Shown in pieces: positions 19,426 to 28,764 of a stretch of DNA of 64,000 nt; the first letter of the stretch is position 1, and every line of letters begins with the position of its first letter. The position numbers and the translations under genes are program-made. Source of the DNA: Microbacterium nymphoidis (GTDB lineage Bacteria > Actinomycetota > Actinomycetes > Actinomycetales > Microbacteriaceae); assembly GCF_021044885.1 (NCBI RefSeq), contig NZ_JAJNOD010000004.1, positions 168,017 through 232,016 on the forward strand, in the 5' to 3' direction. The notes beneath the pieces were generated by a model. That model ran no database searches. It worked only from the letters and a program-made list of their open reading frames with translations, and was not told the origin of the DNA.

Positions 19426-20973
19426 TCAGCCGGCGAGCGACGCCGGGGGCGGCACGCTGGTGCCGGTCACCGGCACCAGCGGCAGACGCAGCGTGAAGGT
19501 GGTGTCGCCCGGCTCGCTGGTCACCGAGAGCGAGCCGTGATGAGCCTCGGCGATCGCACGCGCGATGGAGAGGCCGAGACCAGTGCCGCCGGTCTTGCGC
19601 GCGCGGGAGCGGTCGGCGCGGGAGAACCGCTCGAACAGCTCGTCACGCACCGCCGGATCGATCCCGGGGCCGTTGTCGTGCACCGTGATGACGGCCTCGT
19701 GCCCGTCCCGATGCAGGCCCAGTTCCACCGCGGTCCCTTCGGGGGTGTGCGTGCGCGCGTTGGCGAGGAGATTGGTGACGACCTGCGCGATGCGGCCGGC
19801 GTCGCCGCTCACCATCACCGACTCGCCCTCGACGTCCACGCTCCAGCTGTGATCTCGGCCGGCGGCGCGCGCATCGGAGACCGCGTCGATGACGAGGGGC
19901 GTGAGATCCACCTCACCCACCACCAGCTCCTGGCCTTCGTCGAGCCTCGCCAGCAGCAGCAGGTCCTCGACGAGGGTGGTCATGCGCACCGACTGCGCTT
20001 GTATCCGCTCCAGCGCTGCGGTGGTGGTCTCGGGGTTCTCGGACGACCGCAGCGACAGCTCCGAGTACCCGCGAATGGAGGCGAGAGGGGTGCGCAGTTC
20101 GTGGCTGGCGTCGGCGACGAAGCGCCGCATCAGCTCCTCGTTGCGGGCGCGGGCCTGCAGGGAGGCGTCGACGTGATCGAGCATGGTGTTCAGTGCGGCA
20201 CCCACGCGTCCCACTTCGGTGTGGTCGTCGACCGATTCCTGGGCTACACGATCGGTGATGGCGACGCGGCCCTCGTCGAGTTTGAGGTGGGCCACCTGCT
20301 CGGCCGTGGCAACCACCTCGCGCAGCGGCCGCAGCCCCGAGCGGATCACCAGCACCGTCGCGAGGGCGAGGATGATGAGCCCGCCGATGGTGACGATCGC
20401 GACGGCCCACAGCAGGATGGTGACCTGTTCGTCCACGCTGGAGAGGGAGAGGCCGATCAGGCCGATGACCTGCGTGTTCGGGATGACGATGGCCGTGACA
20501 CGATAGCTCCCGCCGCCATCGATGTGCACGTCCACGGTTCCGCGCGGCTGCGGACGATCAGAAGTGATGAGCCGGGTGAGGGCGTCGCGGATGCCGCCGG
20601 TGACGGCCTCGGAATCCAGGGAGGTGATGCTGGTCTCAGAGACCACGGCGCCGTTGTAGGAGGAGCCGTCGGGATCGGGGAGGATCAGGAGGGTGCCGGG
20701 CTGGGAGTGCACGGCGGCGAGAATCTGCGCGGGATCCGTGTAGCCCTGGAAGATTGCGCTGGCGATCTGGCCGGAGGTGCGATCCGACGTGCTCTTCACC
20801 CGGTCGCTGAGTTGCTGATCCAGCGTCGCGCGCAGCACGACGCTGACCACGATGGCGACGAGGATCAGCAGCACCGAGACGATGCTCAGCACCGTCACCA
20901 TCAGCCTCGTCTGCAGAGTCCAGTGACGACGCGACGCCGCTACGCGCGGCTCAGCCGCGTCGGTCGTGCTCAC
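19426..20973 (-). CDS. Sensor histidine kinase (TrcS/MprB-like)
   Basis: A 515-residue membrane kinase. TM1 lies near 25-50, an extracytoplasmic sensor of about 130 residues follows, TM2 is near 180-205, then HAMP, a HisKA domain with ADASHELRTPLASIRGYSEL, and a HATPase with N-box NLLANARTHT, G1 DNGPGID and G2 GGTGLGLSIARAI. The GTG start at 20973 forms a GTGA overlap with the regulator stop, so the pair is coupled; longer in-frame sequence would lie inside the regulator gene. Its location beside a divergent MacB-like ABC transporter suggests it senses a substrate of that transporter, which is inference. Confidence 0.92.
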   Translation of the reverse strand: MSTTDAAEPRVAASRRHWTLQTRLMVTVLSIVSVLLILVAIVVSVVLRATLDQQLSDRVKSTSDRTSGQIASAIFQGYTDPAQILAAVHSQPGTLLILPDPDGSSYNGAVVSETSITSLDSEAVTGGIRDALTRLITSDRPQPRGTVDVHIDGGGSYRVTAIVIPNTQVIGLIGLSLSSVDEQVTILLWAVAIVTIGGLIILALATVLVIRSGLRPLREVVATAEQVAHLKLDEGRVAITDRVAQESVDDHTEVGRVGAALNTMLDHVDASLQARARNEELMRRFVADASHELRTPLASIRGYSELSLRSSENPETTTAALERIQAQSVRMTTLVEDLLLLARLDEGQELVVGEVDLTPLVIDAVSDARAAGRDHSWSVDVEGESVMVSGDAGRIAQVVTNLLANARTHTPEGTAVELGLHRDGHEAVITVHDNGPGIDPAVRDELFERFSRADRSRARKTGGTGLGLSIARAIAEAHHGSLSVTSEPGDTTFTLRLPLVPVTGTSVPPPASLAG

Positions 20974-21698
20974 TGCGGTGCCTTGACCATGTATCCCACG
21001 CCGCGCACGGTATGGATGAGCGGCTCCCTGCCGGCGTCGATCTTCTTGCGCAGGTACGAGATGTACAGCTCCACCACACTCGACCGGCCGCCGAAATCGT
21101 AGTTCCACACCCGGTCGAGGATCTGCGCCTTGGAGACCACGCGTCGCTGGTTACGCATCAGGAAGCGGAGCAGTTCGAACTCGGTTGCGGTCAGCTCGAT
21201 CTCCTCGTCACCGCGCATGACTTCATGGCTGTCCTCGTTGAGAGAGAGATCCGCCACCCGCAGAATCGGCTCGGCCTCCGCGGACAGTGCGGTACCGGCG
21301 CGGCGCATCAGCGCGCGCAGGCGCGCGACCACTTCCTCCAGGCTGAAGGGCTTGGTGACGTAGTCGTCGCCGCCCGCCGTGAGACCGGCGACACGGTCGC
21401 CCACTGCGTCCTTCGCGGTGAGGAACAGCACGGGCACCTCGTTGCCGGACTGCCGCAATCGCTGCAGCACCCCCATGCCGTCCAGGTCCGGCATCATGAT
21501 GTCGAGCACCATGGCGTCGGGGGCGAAGTCGCGGGCGAGAGCGAGCGCTTCGAGGCCGGATGCGGCCGTCTTGACGTCCCAGCCCTCCATGCGCAGAGCC
21601 ATGGAGAGCAGGTCGGTAAGCATCTGCTCGTCGTCGACGACGGCGACGCGGACCGGGGAGCCGTCGGGCCGGGTGAGTGCGGAAGTCGTGTGTGCCAT
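20970..21698 (-). CDS. OmpR/PhoB-family response regulator
   Basis: A 242-residue regulator. The receiver domain (about 15-130) has the acidic pair in VVDDEQ, the phospho-acceptor Asp in MVLDIMMPD, the Thr in FLTAKD and Lys in VTKPF. The winged-helix output domain (about 145-240) ends in the usual VRGVGYMVKAPQ. It is coupled to the kinase gene. The shared region 21699-21877 with the divergent ABC permease gene is the likely target. Confidence 0.93.
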   Translation of the reverse strand: MAHTTSALTRPDGSPVRVAVVDDEQMLTDLLSMALRMEGWDVKTAASGLEALALARDFAPDAMVLDIMMPDLDGMGVLQRLRQSGNEVPVLFLTAKDAVGDRVAGLTAGGDDYVTKPFSLEEVVARLRALMRRAGTALSAEAEPILRVADLSLNEDSHEVMRGDEEIELTATEFELLRFLMRNQRRVVSKAQILDRVWNYDFGGRSSVVELYISYLRKKIDAGREPLIHTVRGVGYMVKAPQ

Positions 21699-21823
21699 GT
21701 GGGTATTGTGCGCGCCTACCTATGCAGTTCCTGTGGAGGAGCCTATGTCCTCGCTGTGAGTGAGCGGGCGGGATCCATAGGCCTCGCATAACCAGCACTG
21801 GCGGAACGCATGAGAGCGATCCC

Positions 21824-21829
21824 TAGCGT
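21824..21829 (+). promoter_or_regulatory. -10-like TAGCGT of the MacB-like operon
   Basis: TAGCGT in the 179-base divergent region between the response regulator and the ABC permease. It implies a leader of about 45 bases ending in a CGGAGAACG ribosome site. I see no clear response-regulator direct repeat there. Confidence 0.4.
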
Positions 21830-21877
21830 CGAAGGGCGCCGGGAACACCGCAGGCGCAGAAGCAGAGACGGAGAACG

Positions 21878-23354
21878 ATGTACTTCACATACCTGCGCCG
21901 CGAGCTGAGCGGGCGCAAGAAGCAGAGCATCATCGTCGCGATCGGACTCGCCGTCGCGATCGCGCTGGTGATGGTGGTCAACGCGCTCTCGGGCGGGGTG
22001 AGCCAAGCGCAGGCACAGGCGCTGTCGAGCGTGTATGGCGTGGGGACCGATCTGACGGTGACCGGCAGCGCCACCCAGCCCGGCGATGGCCAGCGCGGAC
22101 AGCGGTTCGACTTCGGATCCGGCGCGGGCGAGACCGCGGACGGGACGACCTCCCTCAGCTCGTCGCGGCTGATGACGGACATGATGCGGGGCACGCTGGA
22201 CGCCACCACGGTGGCGACGGTCGCCGCGACCGACGGGGTCGCCGCCGCCACCGGCACGCTCAGCCTCACCAACACCACCTTCAGCGGTGAGCTGCCCGAC
22301 TTCTCCCAGATGCAGCAGAACCCCGGCACCACCGATGGGGGGGACGGAGACCGGCCGCGGAGCTCCGGGGGCAACGCCGCCGCAGGGCGGCCCGGACGGC
22401 GCCGGCGGCAGCAGCTTCGGGGTCGACAGCTTCAGCGTGCTGGGAGTGGACCCGGCAGCGACCACCGTGGGCCCGCTGTCCTCGGTGACCCTCACCGACG
22501 GGCGCCTCCTCACCTCCGCGGACGATGACGCGGCCGTCGCCGTCGTCGATGCCACTTACGCGACCGCGAACGAGATCAGCGTCGGCGGCACCATCGAAGT
22601 CGGAGGCACAGACGTTGAGGTCGTCGGGATCGTGGCATCGGGCTCCTCTGCGGCTGAAACCGCCGCGGATGTGTTCCTGCCACTGACCACCGCGCAGACC
22701 CTCTCCGAGGCGGGCGCGGTCGTCTCCACCGTCTATGTGCAGGCCGCCTCCGCAAGCGAGATCGGCGCCGTGCAGAGCGCGCTCGCGGCCGCTCTTCCGG
22801 ACGCGACCGTCAACTCCCAGTCGGATCTCGCAGAGACGGTGAGCGGCTCGCTCTCCAGCGCCACCTCCCTCATCACCAACCTCGGCCTGTGGCTGTCGAT
22901 CCTCGTGCTGGCCGTCGCGCTCCTGCTGGCGGTGCTGCTGACGGTGAGCGGTGTCACGCGGCGCACCCGCGAGTTCGGAACCCTGAAGGCGATCGGCTGG
23001 TCAGATGCGCGCGTCGTCTCCCAGGTGGCGGGGGAGTCCCTCATCCAGGGACTGCTCGGCGGCGTCATCGGCATCGTGCTGGGGCTCGCGGCGATCATCA
23101 CCATCAACGTGATCGCACCGACCATCTCCACCGCGCCCACCGCCGGTATGAGCGGCCCGGGCGGTTTCCCCGGAGGCGGGTTCCCGGGAAGCGCGCAAAC
23201 GGCATCGGAGATCACCCTGTCCGCACCGATCACTCTCTGGGTGATCCTCGCGGCCGTCGGCGTCGCCGTTCTCGGCGGACTGGTCGCCGGCATCTTCGGC
23301 GGCTGGCGAGCGGCCCGTCTCAGCCCGTCCGAGGCGCTTCGCGCCGTCAACTGA
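21878..23354 (+). pseudogene. MacB/FtsX-type ABC permease, frameshifted in a G7 run
   Basis: Two overlapping reading frames together make one permease of about 491 residues. The first (21878-22528) gives the N-terminal TM and about half of the extracytoplasmic MacB domain, reading sensibly up to QMQQNPGTTDG. The second (from about 22344 to 23354) resumes with GGSSFGVDSFSVLGVDP and ends with three helices and the FtsX segment GWRAARLSPSEALRAVN. The frames switch at seven G bases (22337-22343); six would restore one frame. So this is a true frameshift, a variable tract, or a sequence error. Partner ATPase follows in 22 bases. MacB-type systems couple ATP hydrolysis to work on extracytoplasmic substrates. 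Confidence 0.85.
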
Positions 23355-23376
23355 CCCACACTTCCAGGAGCACATC

Positions 23377-24102
<726 letters not shown>

Positions 24103-24106
24103 GGCT

Positions 24107-24142
24107 GACGGATGGGGGCCCGGCGACGCGCCCCCATCCGTC
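24107..24142 (+). terminator. Terminator after the MacB-like operon
   Basis: Perfect inverted repeat GACGGATGGGGGC (24107-24119) / GCCCCCATCCGTC (24130-24142), four bases past the ATPase stop, followed by a short TCGTCG tract. Confidence 0.8.
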
Positions 24143-24164
24143 GTCGCTGCGGGCCCGGGGCGCG

Positions 24165-24170
24165 TAGGGT
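24165..24170 (+). promoter_or_regulatory. -10-like TAGGGT, leaderless start of corA
   Basis: TAGGGT lies six bases before the corA ATG at 24177; no ribosome site is present. Confidence 0.5.
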
Positions 24171-24176
24171 GTGGCC

Positions 24177-25181
24177 ATGCTCGACGTGCGGACCTACATC
24201 GATGGCGTGGCCCAAACCGCAGAGGACTACGCCGATGCGCTTGCGGCAGCGACCGCAGGCAACGGCGTGGTCTGGGCCGATCTGCTCCTGGAAGACGATG
24301 AGGCGCTGGAGGAGGTCGCTGCCGCTCTGGGGTGGCACGAGGTGATCCCCGCGATGCTGCGCCAGTCCCACAAACGCGCAAAGGTGGAGCACACGAAGTC
24401 GGCCACCGTGCTCGTGCTGCTGCCGGCGCGGTACCTGGACGAGCCGGAGGAGGTGGAGCTGTCGAGTCTGGCCATCGTGGTCGGCCCCGCGAGCGTCGTG
24501 ACCATCCGCGGCGCCGCCTGGGTCGACGTCGATGCGGCGCGGGACTTCCTCAGCGCACATCCCGTTGCGGCCGGGGCCGGGCCGTACGGCATCACCTGGG
24601 GGATCTGCGAGACCGTGCTCGCGGACAGTGCCTCCGTCTTGGAGGGCGTCGAACAGGACATCGACGAGATCGAGGAGCAGCTGTTCGCCACCGATACCAC
24701 GGACGTGTCGAGGCGCATCTTCGCCCTGCAGCGTGAGCTCGTCCGGCTGCAGCACGCGGCATCTCCCGTCCCCGACATGCTGGACGACCTCGGCGACGCC
24801 CTTCCCGCGGCGGCGGCGTTCCTGCGCTCCGCCTATCGTTCCGCCTCGGATCATGCCGAGCACGCTCACGGCCGGGTGGTGGGGTTCCGCCAGACGCTGG
24901 ACAACGCGCTGTCGGTGCACGCCACCCTGGTCGGGGAGCAGAGCAACGCCGAGATGGCGAAGATGACCGAGTTCTCGATCAGGCAGAACGATCAGGTGAA
25001 GAAGATCTCGTCCTGGGCGGCCATCGGCTTCGCACCGTCACTCATCGCCGGCATCTACGGCATGAACTTCCACGCCATGCCGGAGCTGTCCTGGCCGTGG
25101 GGATATCCCGCCGCCCTCCTCCTCATGGTGGCCGTGGGCGGTGGGCTGTATTGGGTGTTCAAACGACACGACTGGCTGTGA
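24177..25181 (+). CDS. corA: CorA-family divalent cation (Mg2+) channel
   Basis: A 334-residue protein. A large cytosolic domain (1-270) of alternating helices leads to two C-terminal transmembrane helices with the pore signature YGMNF at the end of the first. The loop after it, HAMPELSWPWGY, is the external segment. CorA pentamers admit Mg2+, Co2+ or Ni2+, and some actinobacterial paralogues export metals. ATG 24177 is favoured over GTG 24171 because it fits the TAGGGT promoter spacing. The last 144 bases are antisense to the convergent M50 protease gene. Confidence 0.92.
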   Translation: MLDVRTYIDGVAQTAEDYADALAAATAGNGVVWADLLLEDDEALEEVAAALGWHEVIPAMLRQSHKRAKVEHTKSATVLVLLPARYLDEPEEVELSSLAIVVGPASVVTIRGAAWVDVDAARDFLSAHPVAAGAGPYGITWGICETVLADSASVLEGVEQDIDEIEEQLFATDTTDVSRRIFALQRELVRLQHAASPVPDMLDDLGDALPAAAAFLRSAYRSASDHAEHAHGRVVGFRQTLDNALSVHATLVGEQSNAEMAKMTEFSIRQNDQVKKISSWAAIGFAPSLIAGIYGMNFHAMPELSWPWGYPAALLLMVAVGGGLYWVFKRHDWL

Positions 25182-25895
25182 TCGCCGGCGCTCTCGCAGC
25201 GCTGCGCGCAGGGCGGCCCCGTCACCCGCGGGGATGAGCAGTGCCGCGGCGTGGGCGAGCGCGATCATCGCGCAGAAGGCCACCAGCAGCGGCGCCACCG
25301 CGATGGCGGGCAGCAGCAGGGTGGCGACCAGCATCGGCACCGCAGCCCCGGCGGCGACGATCGCCGCATCGCGGACAGCGCCACCGCTGGGGCGCACCAG
25401 ACGGCAGGACAGACCGCGCACGACGAGGATCCCCGGCACATCGCGGGGCAGCAGCAGGCGGAACATCAGCACGTGGCCCGCCTCGTGCACCAGGAGCGAA
25501 CCCAGGCACACCAGCGTCACGGTGCCGACGGCGACGAGGCCCGTGGATGCGACCATGCCGCCGAGCGCCACGGCGCCGAGGGCGAGCACGAGCTGTGGCG
25601 CCATGCCCGCCGCGTTGTGGACGATCGATGCCAGCACCGCTCGTCCCCGGGTCGCGGGAAGCGGACGCGCGGCAGAACCCCACCAGGGCGGCGACAGGAA
25701 GGACCACCGCCCGAGCGTGACGCGGGTGCGGGTCGAGATCAGGCCGAGGTCGGCAGCCAGCGCGTGATGATCGGGGTCGTCCGGGATCGCGAGACCCAGC
25801 CCCACGTGGACCAGACGGCCATCGACGCGGCGTACACCGGGCGTCACCGGGAAGTCAGGCTGCACGTGGTCCGTCAGCCCCGTGCAGGCGGTCAC
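25038..25895 (-). CDS. M50-family intramembrane metalloprotease of the peptide operon
   Basis: Last gene of the five-gene peptide operon, 285 residues. Several hydrophobic helices from about 85 to 222 include the zinc motif HEAGH (137-141), and a second metal ligand is likely in IPAGDG (Asp225), the counterpart of the NxxPxxxxDG motif of site-2 proteases. It is thus probably an active intramembrane peptidase. The first 75 residues are soluble and unrecognised. Residues 239-285 form a polar tail, all antisense to corA, and may be dispensable. The GTG start at 25895 overlaps the permease by 41 bases; GTG at 25865 is an alternative. A role in cutting the operon's one-TM peptide is inference. Confidence 0.75.
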   Translation of the reverse strand: MTACTGLTDHVQPDFPVTPGVRRVDGRLVHVGLGLAIPDDPDHHALAADLGLISTRTRVTLGRWSFLSPPWWGSAARPLPATRGRAVLASIVHNAAGMAPQLVLALGAVALGGMVASTGLVAVGTVTLVCLGSLLVHEAGHVLMFRLLLPRDVPGILVVRGLSCRLVRPSGGAVRDAAIVAAGAAVPMLVATLLLPAIAVAPLLVAFCAMIALAHAAALLIPAGDGAALRAALRERRRSQPVVSFEHPIQPTAHGHHEEEGGGISPRPGQLRHGVEVHAVDAGDE

Positions 25896-27339
25896 CGATC
25901 ATCGCGTATCCGCCCGCGAACACCGCGATGGCGGCGATGGTCAGACCGGCCTCGGTGTCGGGCAGCACGTCGGTCGATACCCAGGTGATGCCGAGTGAGA
26001 CCAGCAGGTAGATGACCGCGAGGACGAATCCACCTGCCGTGGCTGAGAGGGGCTGCTGTTCGCTGTAGGGCACCAGGGCGCCGGCCAGCAGGGCCGCGAG
26101 GGTGGCGAGAAGACAGCGCAGCGCCGTGGTGCCGAGGTTCGCGAGGGGAAGGAGACCGGTGCTGACCGCGATCAGCGCGAGCGGCGCAGCGAGCAGCGTG
26201 GGCACCACGATGTAGGCGAGCGCTCGTGCGCCCAGGTGGGCTCTCACGCTCGCGCCCGAGGCACGCGCGATCCACGAGAACGTCGCGGTGCGCCCGACCG
26301 CGTAGAGCGCGAGCATGAAGGGAAGCACCACGACCGCGCCGGACAGCGACGGTGCGAGCATGGCGACGACGGGGTGCGCGGCGACTGCCCAGAGCCCCGC
26401 CATCGCGACGGGGGCGAGCACCGCCACAGTCAGGAACTGCGGGCTGCGGACGGCGATGAGAGATTCCGCCCACGCATGCGCCCAGAACGCCGTCGCCATC
26501 GGGGGCCGGGTCCCGCGCGGGAAGGAGGGCCGGCGGGACGCCGAGGCGGCCACCGTCGTGCGTGACGCCGCCCACATCAGCGCGGCGGCGGCGGCGATCC
26601 ACAGCACCGGCAGCGCACCGTCGATCGGGGCGAATGCGTCTGCGAATCGCGCGAAGGCCCGGTGGGGGAGCAGGTCGAGAGGCCCCCACGCCGACCCATC
26701 CGCCGGCTGGGTCGCGAAGATGTCGGGGACGGTCGCACCCATCGCGGCACCGAGCGTGAGAACTCCCGCGATGGCGATCCCGTACTGGTGGGGGAGCCGC
26801 AGCGCGCAGGCCGCGCTGTGCAGGAGGGTCATCATCCCGGTGGACAACACGAGCGCGGTGACGAGGAGCAGCGCGTACAGCGTGAGAGAGGCGGCGCTCG
26901 CGGCCGGATGCGGGTTCAGCCGCACGAGCACGAGCGCACCACTCGTCGACAGGGCCACGGTGTATGCCACGCTGACGGCAAACGAGGGCAGCATCTGACC
27001 GAGCCGAGCCTGAGCGCGGCCCACCGGCAGCAGGTCCATCAGGTTCTGCAGCGCGGTGCGCGGTGGGGCCGACGCACCGACCGCCACGGCGATCGCTGCG
27101 GCGGTGATGACGCCGCCACCGAGCGAACTGCGAAGCATCGAGGTGCGAAGCTCCGCGGGTACATCGCTGACGATCTGACCGGCGGCGATGAGAGCGAGCA
27201 TGGCTCCGAGCGCGGTCGCCAGCACGGCGGAGACGATGACCCCGGCGAACACCTGGCGTGTCGAGGTGTGGGTCACGCGCGCCACATCCCGCACCCAGAG
27301 CGTCAGGGTGGCACGAGCCACCGCAGAGGTCGCGCTCAT
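25855..27339 (-). CDS. ABC-2-like permease of the peptide operon
   Basis: A 494-residue very hydrophobic protein with about 10-12 membrane helices and few soluble loops. I do not recognise a precise family; large permeases of this kind accompany ABC-2-type ATPases in bacteriocin or peptide export and self-immunity. The ATG at 27339 overlaps the stop of the upstream 98-residue gene as ATGA, which decides the start; in-frame sequence further upstream is Arg/His-rich antisense-like sequence. Export of the operon's peptide product, or protection against it, is inferred from context. Confidence 0.75.
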   Translation of the reverse strand: MSATSAVARATLTLWVRDVARVTHTSTRQVFAGVIVSAVLATALGAMLALIAAGQIVSDVPAELRTSMLRSSLGGGVITAAAIAVAVGASAPPRTALQNLMDLLPVGRAQARLGQMLPSFAVSVAYTVALSTSGALVLVRLNPHPAASAASLTLYALLLVTALVLSTGMMTLLHSAACALRLPHQYGIAIAGVLTLGAAMGATVPDIFATQPADGSAWGPLDLLPHRAFARFADAFAPIDGALPVLWIAAAAALMWAASRTTVAASASRRPSFPRGTRPPMATAFWAHAWAESLIAVRSPQFLTVAVLAPVAMAGLWAVAAHPVVAMLAPSLSGAVVVLPFMLALYAVGRTATFSWIARASGASVRAHLGARALAYIVVPTLLAAPLALIAVSTGLLPLANLGTTALRCLLATLAALLAGALVPYSEQQPLSATAGGFVLAVIYLLVSLGITWVSTDVLPDTEAGLTIAAIAVFAGGYAMIGDRLHGADGPRAA

Positions 27340-27632
27340 GGCGTCTCCGTGGCTCGTCGCCGCTGGCGCATCACCGCGGCGCTGCTCAGTGCTGTGTAGA
27401 CCACCGCGATCACGAGCGCCGCGATGAGCATTCCCGTGAAGCTCGGATCGATGTTGATCGCCGCGGCGCCGTTCTCGGTGGTGGTCCACGCGTCGACGAT
27501 GCCGGGCAGCACAACCCGGGAGCGACCGACGAAGGCGGCCACGAGGCACGCGGCCGCCGCGATGAACACGCTGCTGAAGCCGATGACGATGCCCGCGATG
27601 GCGTGCGCGATGATGCGAAGGGTGACGCTCAT
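27336..27632 (-). CDS. Small two-TM membrane protein of the peptide operon
   Basis: A 98-residue protein with two hydrophobic helices (about 8-36 and 66-88), an intervening polar loop of about 30 residues and a basic C-terminus (RQRRR). It overlaps both neighbours by four bases (ATGA on each side), so its translation is tied to the ATPase and permease. No family is recognised. Small proteins at this position in peptide clusters are often transporter accessory or immunity proteins; this is a guess by context. Confidence 0.65.
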   Translation of the reverse strand: MSVTLRIIAHAIAGIVIGFSSVFIAAAACLVAAFVGRSRVVLPGIVDAWTTTENGAAAINIDPSFTGMLIAALVIAVVYTALSSAAVMRQRRRATETP

Positions 27633-28444
27633 CTGCTGCTCTCTTTCTGACGGAAGGCGACGGACATCGCCGCGGCTCGATGGGTGGCGGTCTCGGCTCG
27701 TCCCGTGGCCGACATGAAGACGTTCTCCAATGTGGCAGCGCCCGGGTGCGCGCTGATCAGCCGGTGGGGAGAACCGGTGGCGACGGTGCGTCCTGTGGAG
27801 AGGATCGTGACGCGGTCGCAGTCCCGTTCCGCGCGCAGCATGTCGTGGGTCGCGATGAGTACCGCGCGCCCCGAGGCGGCGAACGCGGAGATGAGGGTGC
27901 GAAGGGTGGCGGCGGCCTCGGGATCGAGACCACGGAACGGCTCGTCGAGGATGAGGAGGTCGGGGTCGTGCATCGTGGCGGCGATGAGCTGGATCTTGCG
28001 CTGCATACCGTGCGAGTACTCCGCCACGGGCCGGTCGAGTGCATCGTCCAGCCCGAGCAGCCCGGCGAACTCCGCGGCTCGTCGGCGGTCATCGCGGCCC
28101 CGGAGGGCATCGTGGAAAGCGAGCAGCTCCCGGCCGGTGAGGGCCTCGGGGAGGGGAAGATCATCCGGGGCGAAACCGAAACTGTGCCTGCTGCGCTTGT
28201 CCGCGACGCTGAGCCCGGCGATCAGCACCGATCCGGAGTCGGCGCCGATGAGTCCGGTGATGACGTGGAGGCAGGTGGTCTTGCCAGACCCGTTGGGGCC
28301 GAGCAGGCCGTGGATCTCGCCGGGCGCGATCGCCAGGGAGAAATCGACGAGCACAGGCGTCTTCCGATAGCTCTTGCCGATGCCCTGCACGTCGAGGATC
28401 GGACGGGACCGAGGGGTCGCTGCCACCACGTCATCACCTCGCAT
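27629..28444 (-). CDS. ABC-2-type ATPase of the peptide operon
   Basis: A 271-residue ATPase: Walker A GPNGSGKTT, a variant signature YSHGMQRKIQL in place of LSGGQ, Walker B LLILDEPFRGLDPEAAATL and H-loop LIATHD. The ABC-2/CcmA-like form fits drug, lipid or peptide exporters. ATG 28444 is set by a one-base TGATG overlap with the stop of the peptide gene; in-frame sequence upstream is antisense to that gene. It should power the 494-residue permease. Confidence 0.85.
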   Translation of the reverse strand: MRGDDVVAATPRSRPILDVQGIGKSYRKTPVLVDFSLAIAPGEIHGLLGPNGSGKTTCLHVITGLIGADSGSVLIAGLSVADKRSRHSFGFAPDDLPLPEALTGRELLAFHDALRGRDDRRRAAEFAGLLGLDDALDRPVAEYSHGMQRKIQLIAATMHDPDLLILDEPFRGLDPEAAATLRTLISAFAASGRAVLIATHDMLRAERDCDRVTILSTGRTVATGSPHRLISAHPGAATLENVFMSATGRAETATHRAAAMSVAFRQKESSR

Positions 28445-28704
28445 CAGTTCTCGCAGTAGAGCTTCCAGACCCCGCCGGTGGTCCAGCTCGGCATGCTCAG
28501 GGCGGGCCATCCGCCCTGCCACCGGCAGTAGGCGAACCAGGCCGCCATCAGCCCCATCAGGATGATGACGGCGATGGCGATGATGATCAGCCAGACGGCG
28601 CGATCCTGGCGGACGGTGAGGTAGCGGTGCACCCTCATCTCGCCTCCGACGATCGCGTGCAGCATCGCTGTGGAAATGCGGTCGTTCACATCCGCAGTGG
28701 ACAT
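28444..28704 (-). CDS. One-TM small peptide with Trp/Cys-rich tail; candidate secreted-peptide precursor
   Basis: First gene of the operon, 86 residues. A charged N-terminal region (1-35) precedes one strongly hydrophobic helix (about 36-58). A 27-residue tail follows, beginning YCRWQGGW and ending KLYCEN. The tail has four Trp, several Gly and just two Cys (60 and 84), near its two ends, so a disulfide loop is plausible. Arg-rich flanking at 24-35 predicts the tail faces outside. It resembles no family I know. The layout, with an M50 protease and ABC exporter coupled to it, suggests a membrane-tethered precursor cut to release the tail as an antimicrobial or signal. A strong AAGGAGA ribosome site precedes the ATG. 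Confidence 0.7.
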   Translation of the reverse strand: MSTADVNDRISTAMLHAIVGGEMRVHRYLTVRQDRAVWLIIIAIAVIILMGLMAAWFAYCRWQGGWPALSMPSWTTGGVWKLYCEN

Positions 28705-28706
28705 GT

Positions 28707-28722
28707 CTATCTCCTTCGATAG
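28707..28722 (-). promoter_or_regulatory. Ribosome site of the peptide gene inside a small hairpin
   Basis: On the coding strand CTATC-GAAGGA-GATAG forms a five-base-pair stem with the Shine-Dalgarno GAAGGA as its loop, two bases before the ATG. The site could be partly masked or displayed by the stem. Confidence 0.5.
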
Positions 28723-28764
28723 GTGTTTCCGTGGGATGCGTGGGGTGGGGTGTCTGGAACATTA

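Noticed and set aside
18856..21102. 748-residue open frame on the plus strand
   Set aside because: Antisense to aspS, the histidine kinase and part of the response regulator, all well supported.
25038..28704. Daptide or lanthipeptide gene cluster
   Set aside because: No methyltransferase, aminotransferase, dehydrogenase, LanB/C/M or radical SAM gene is present; only the protease/transporter part resembles such clusters.
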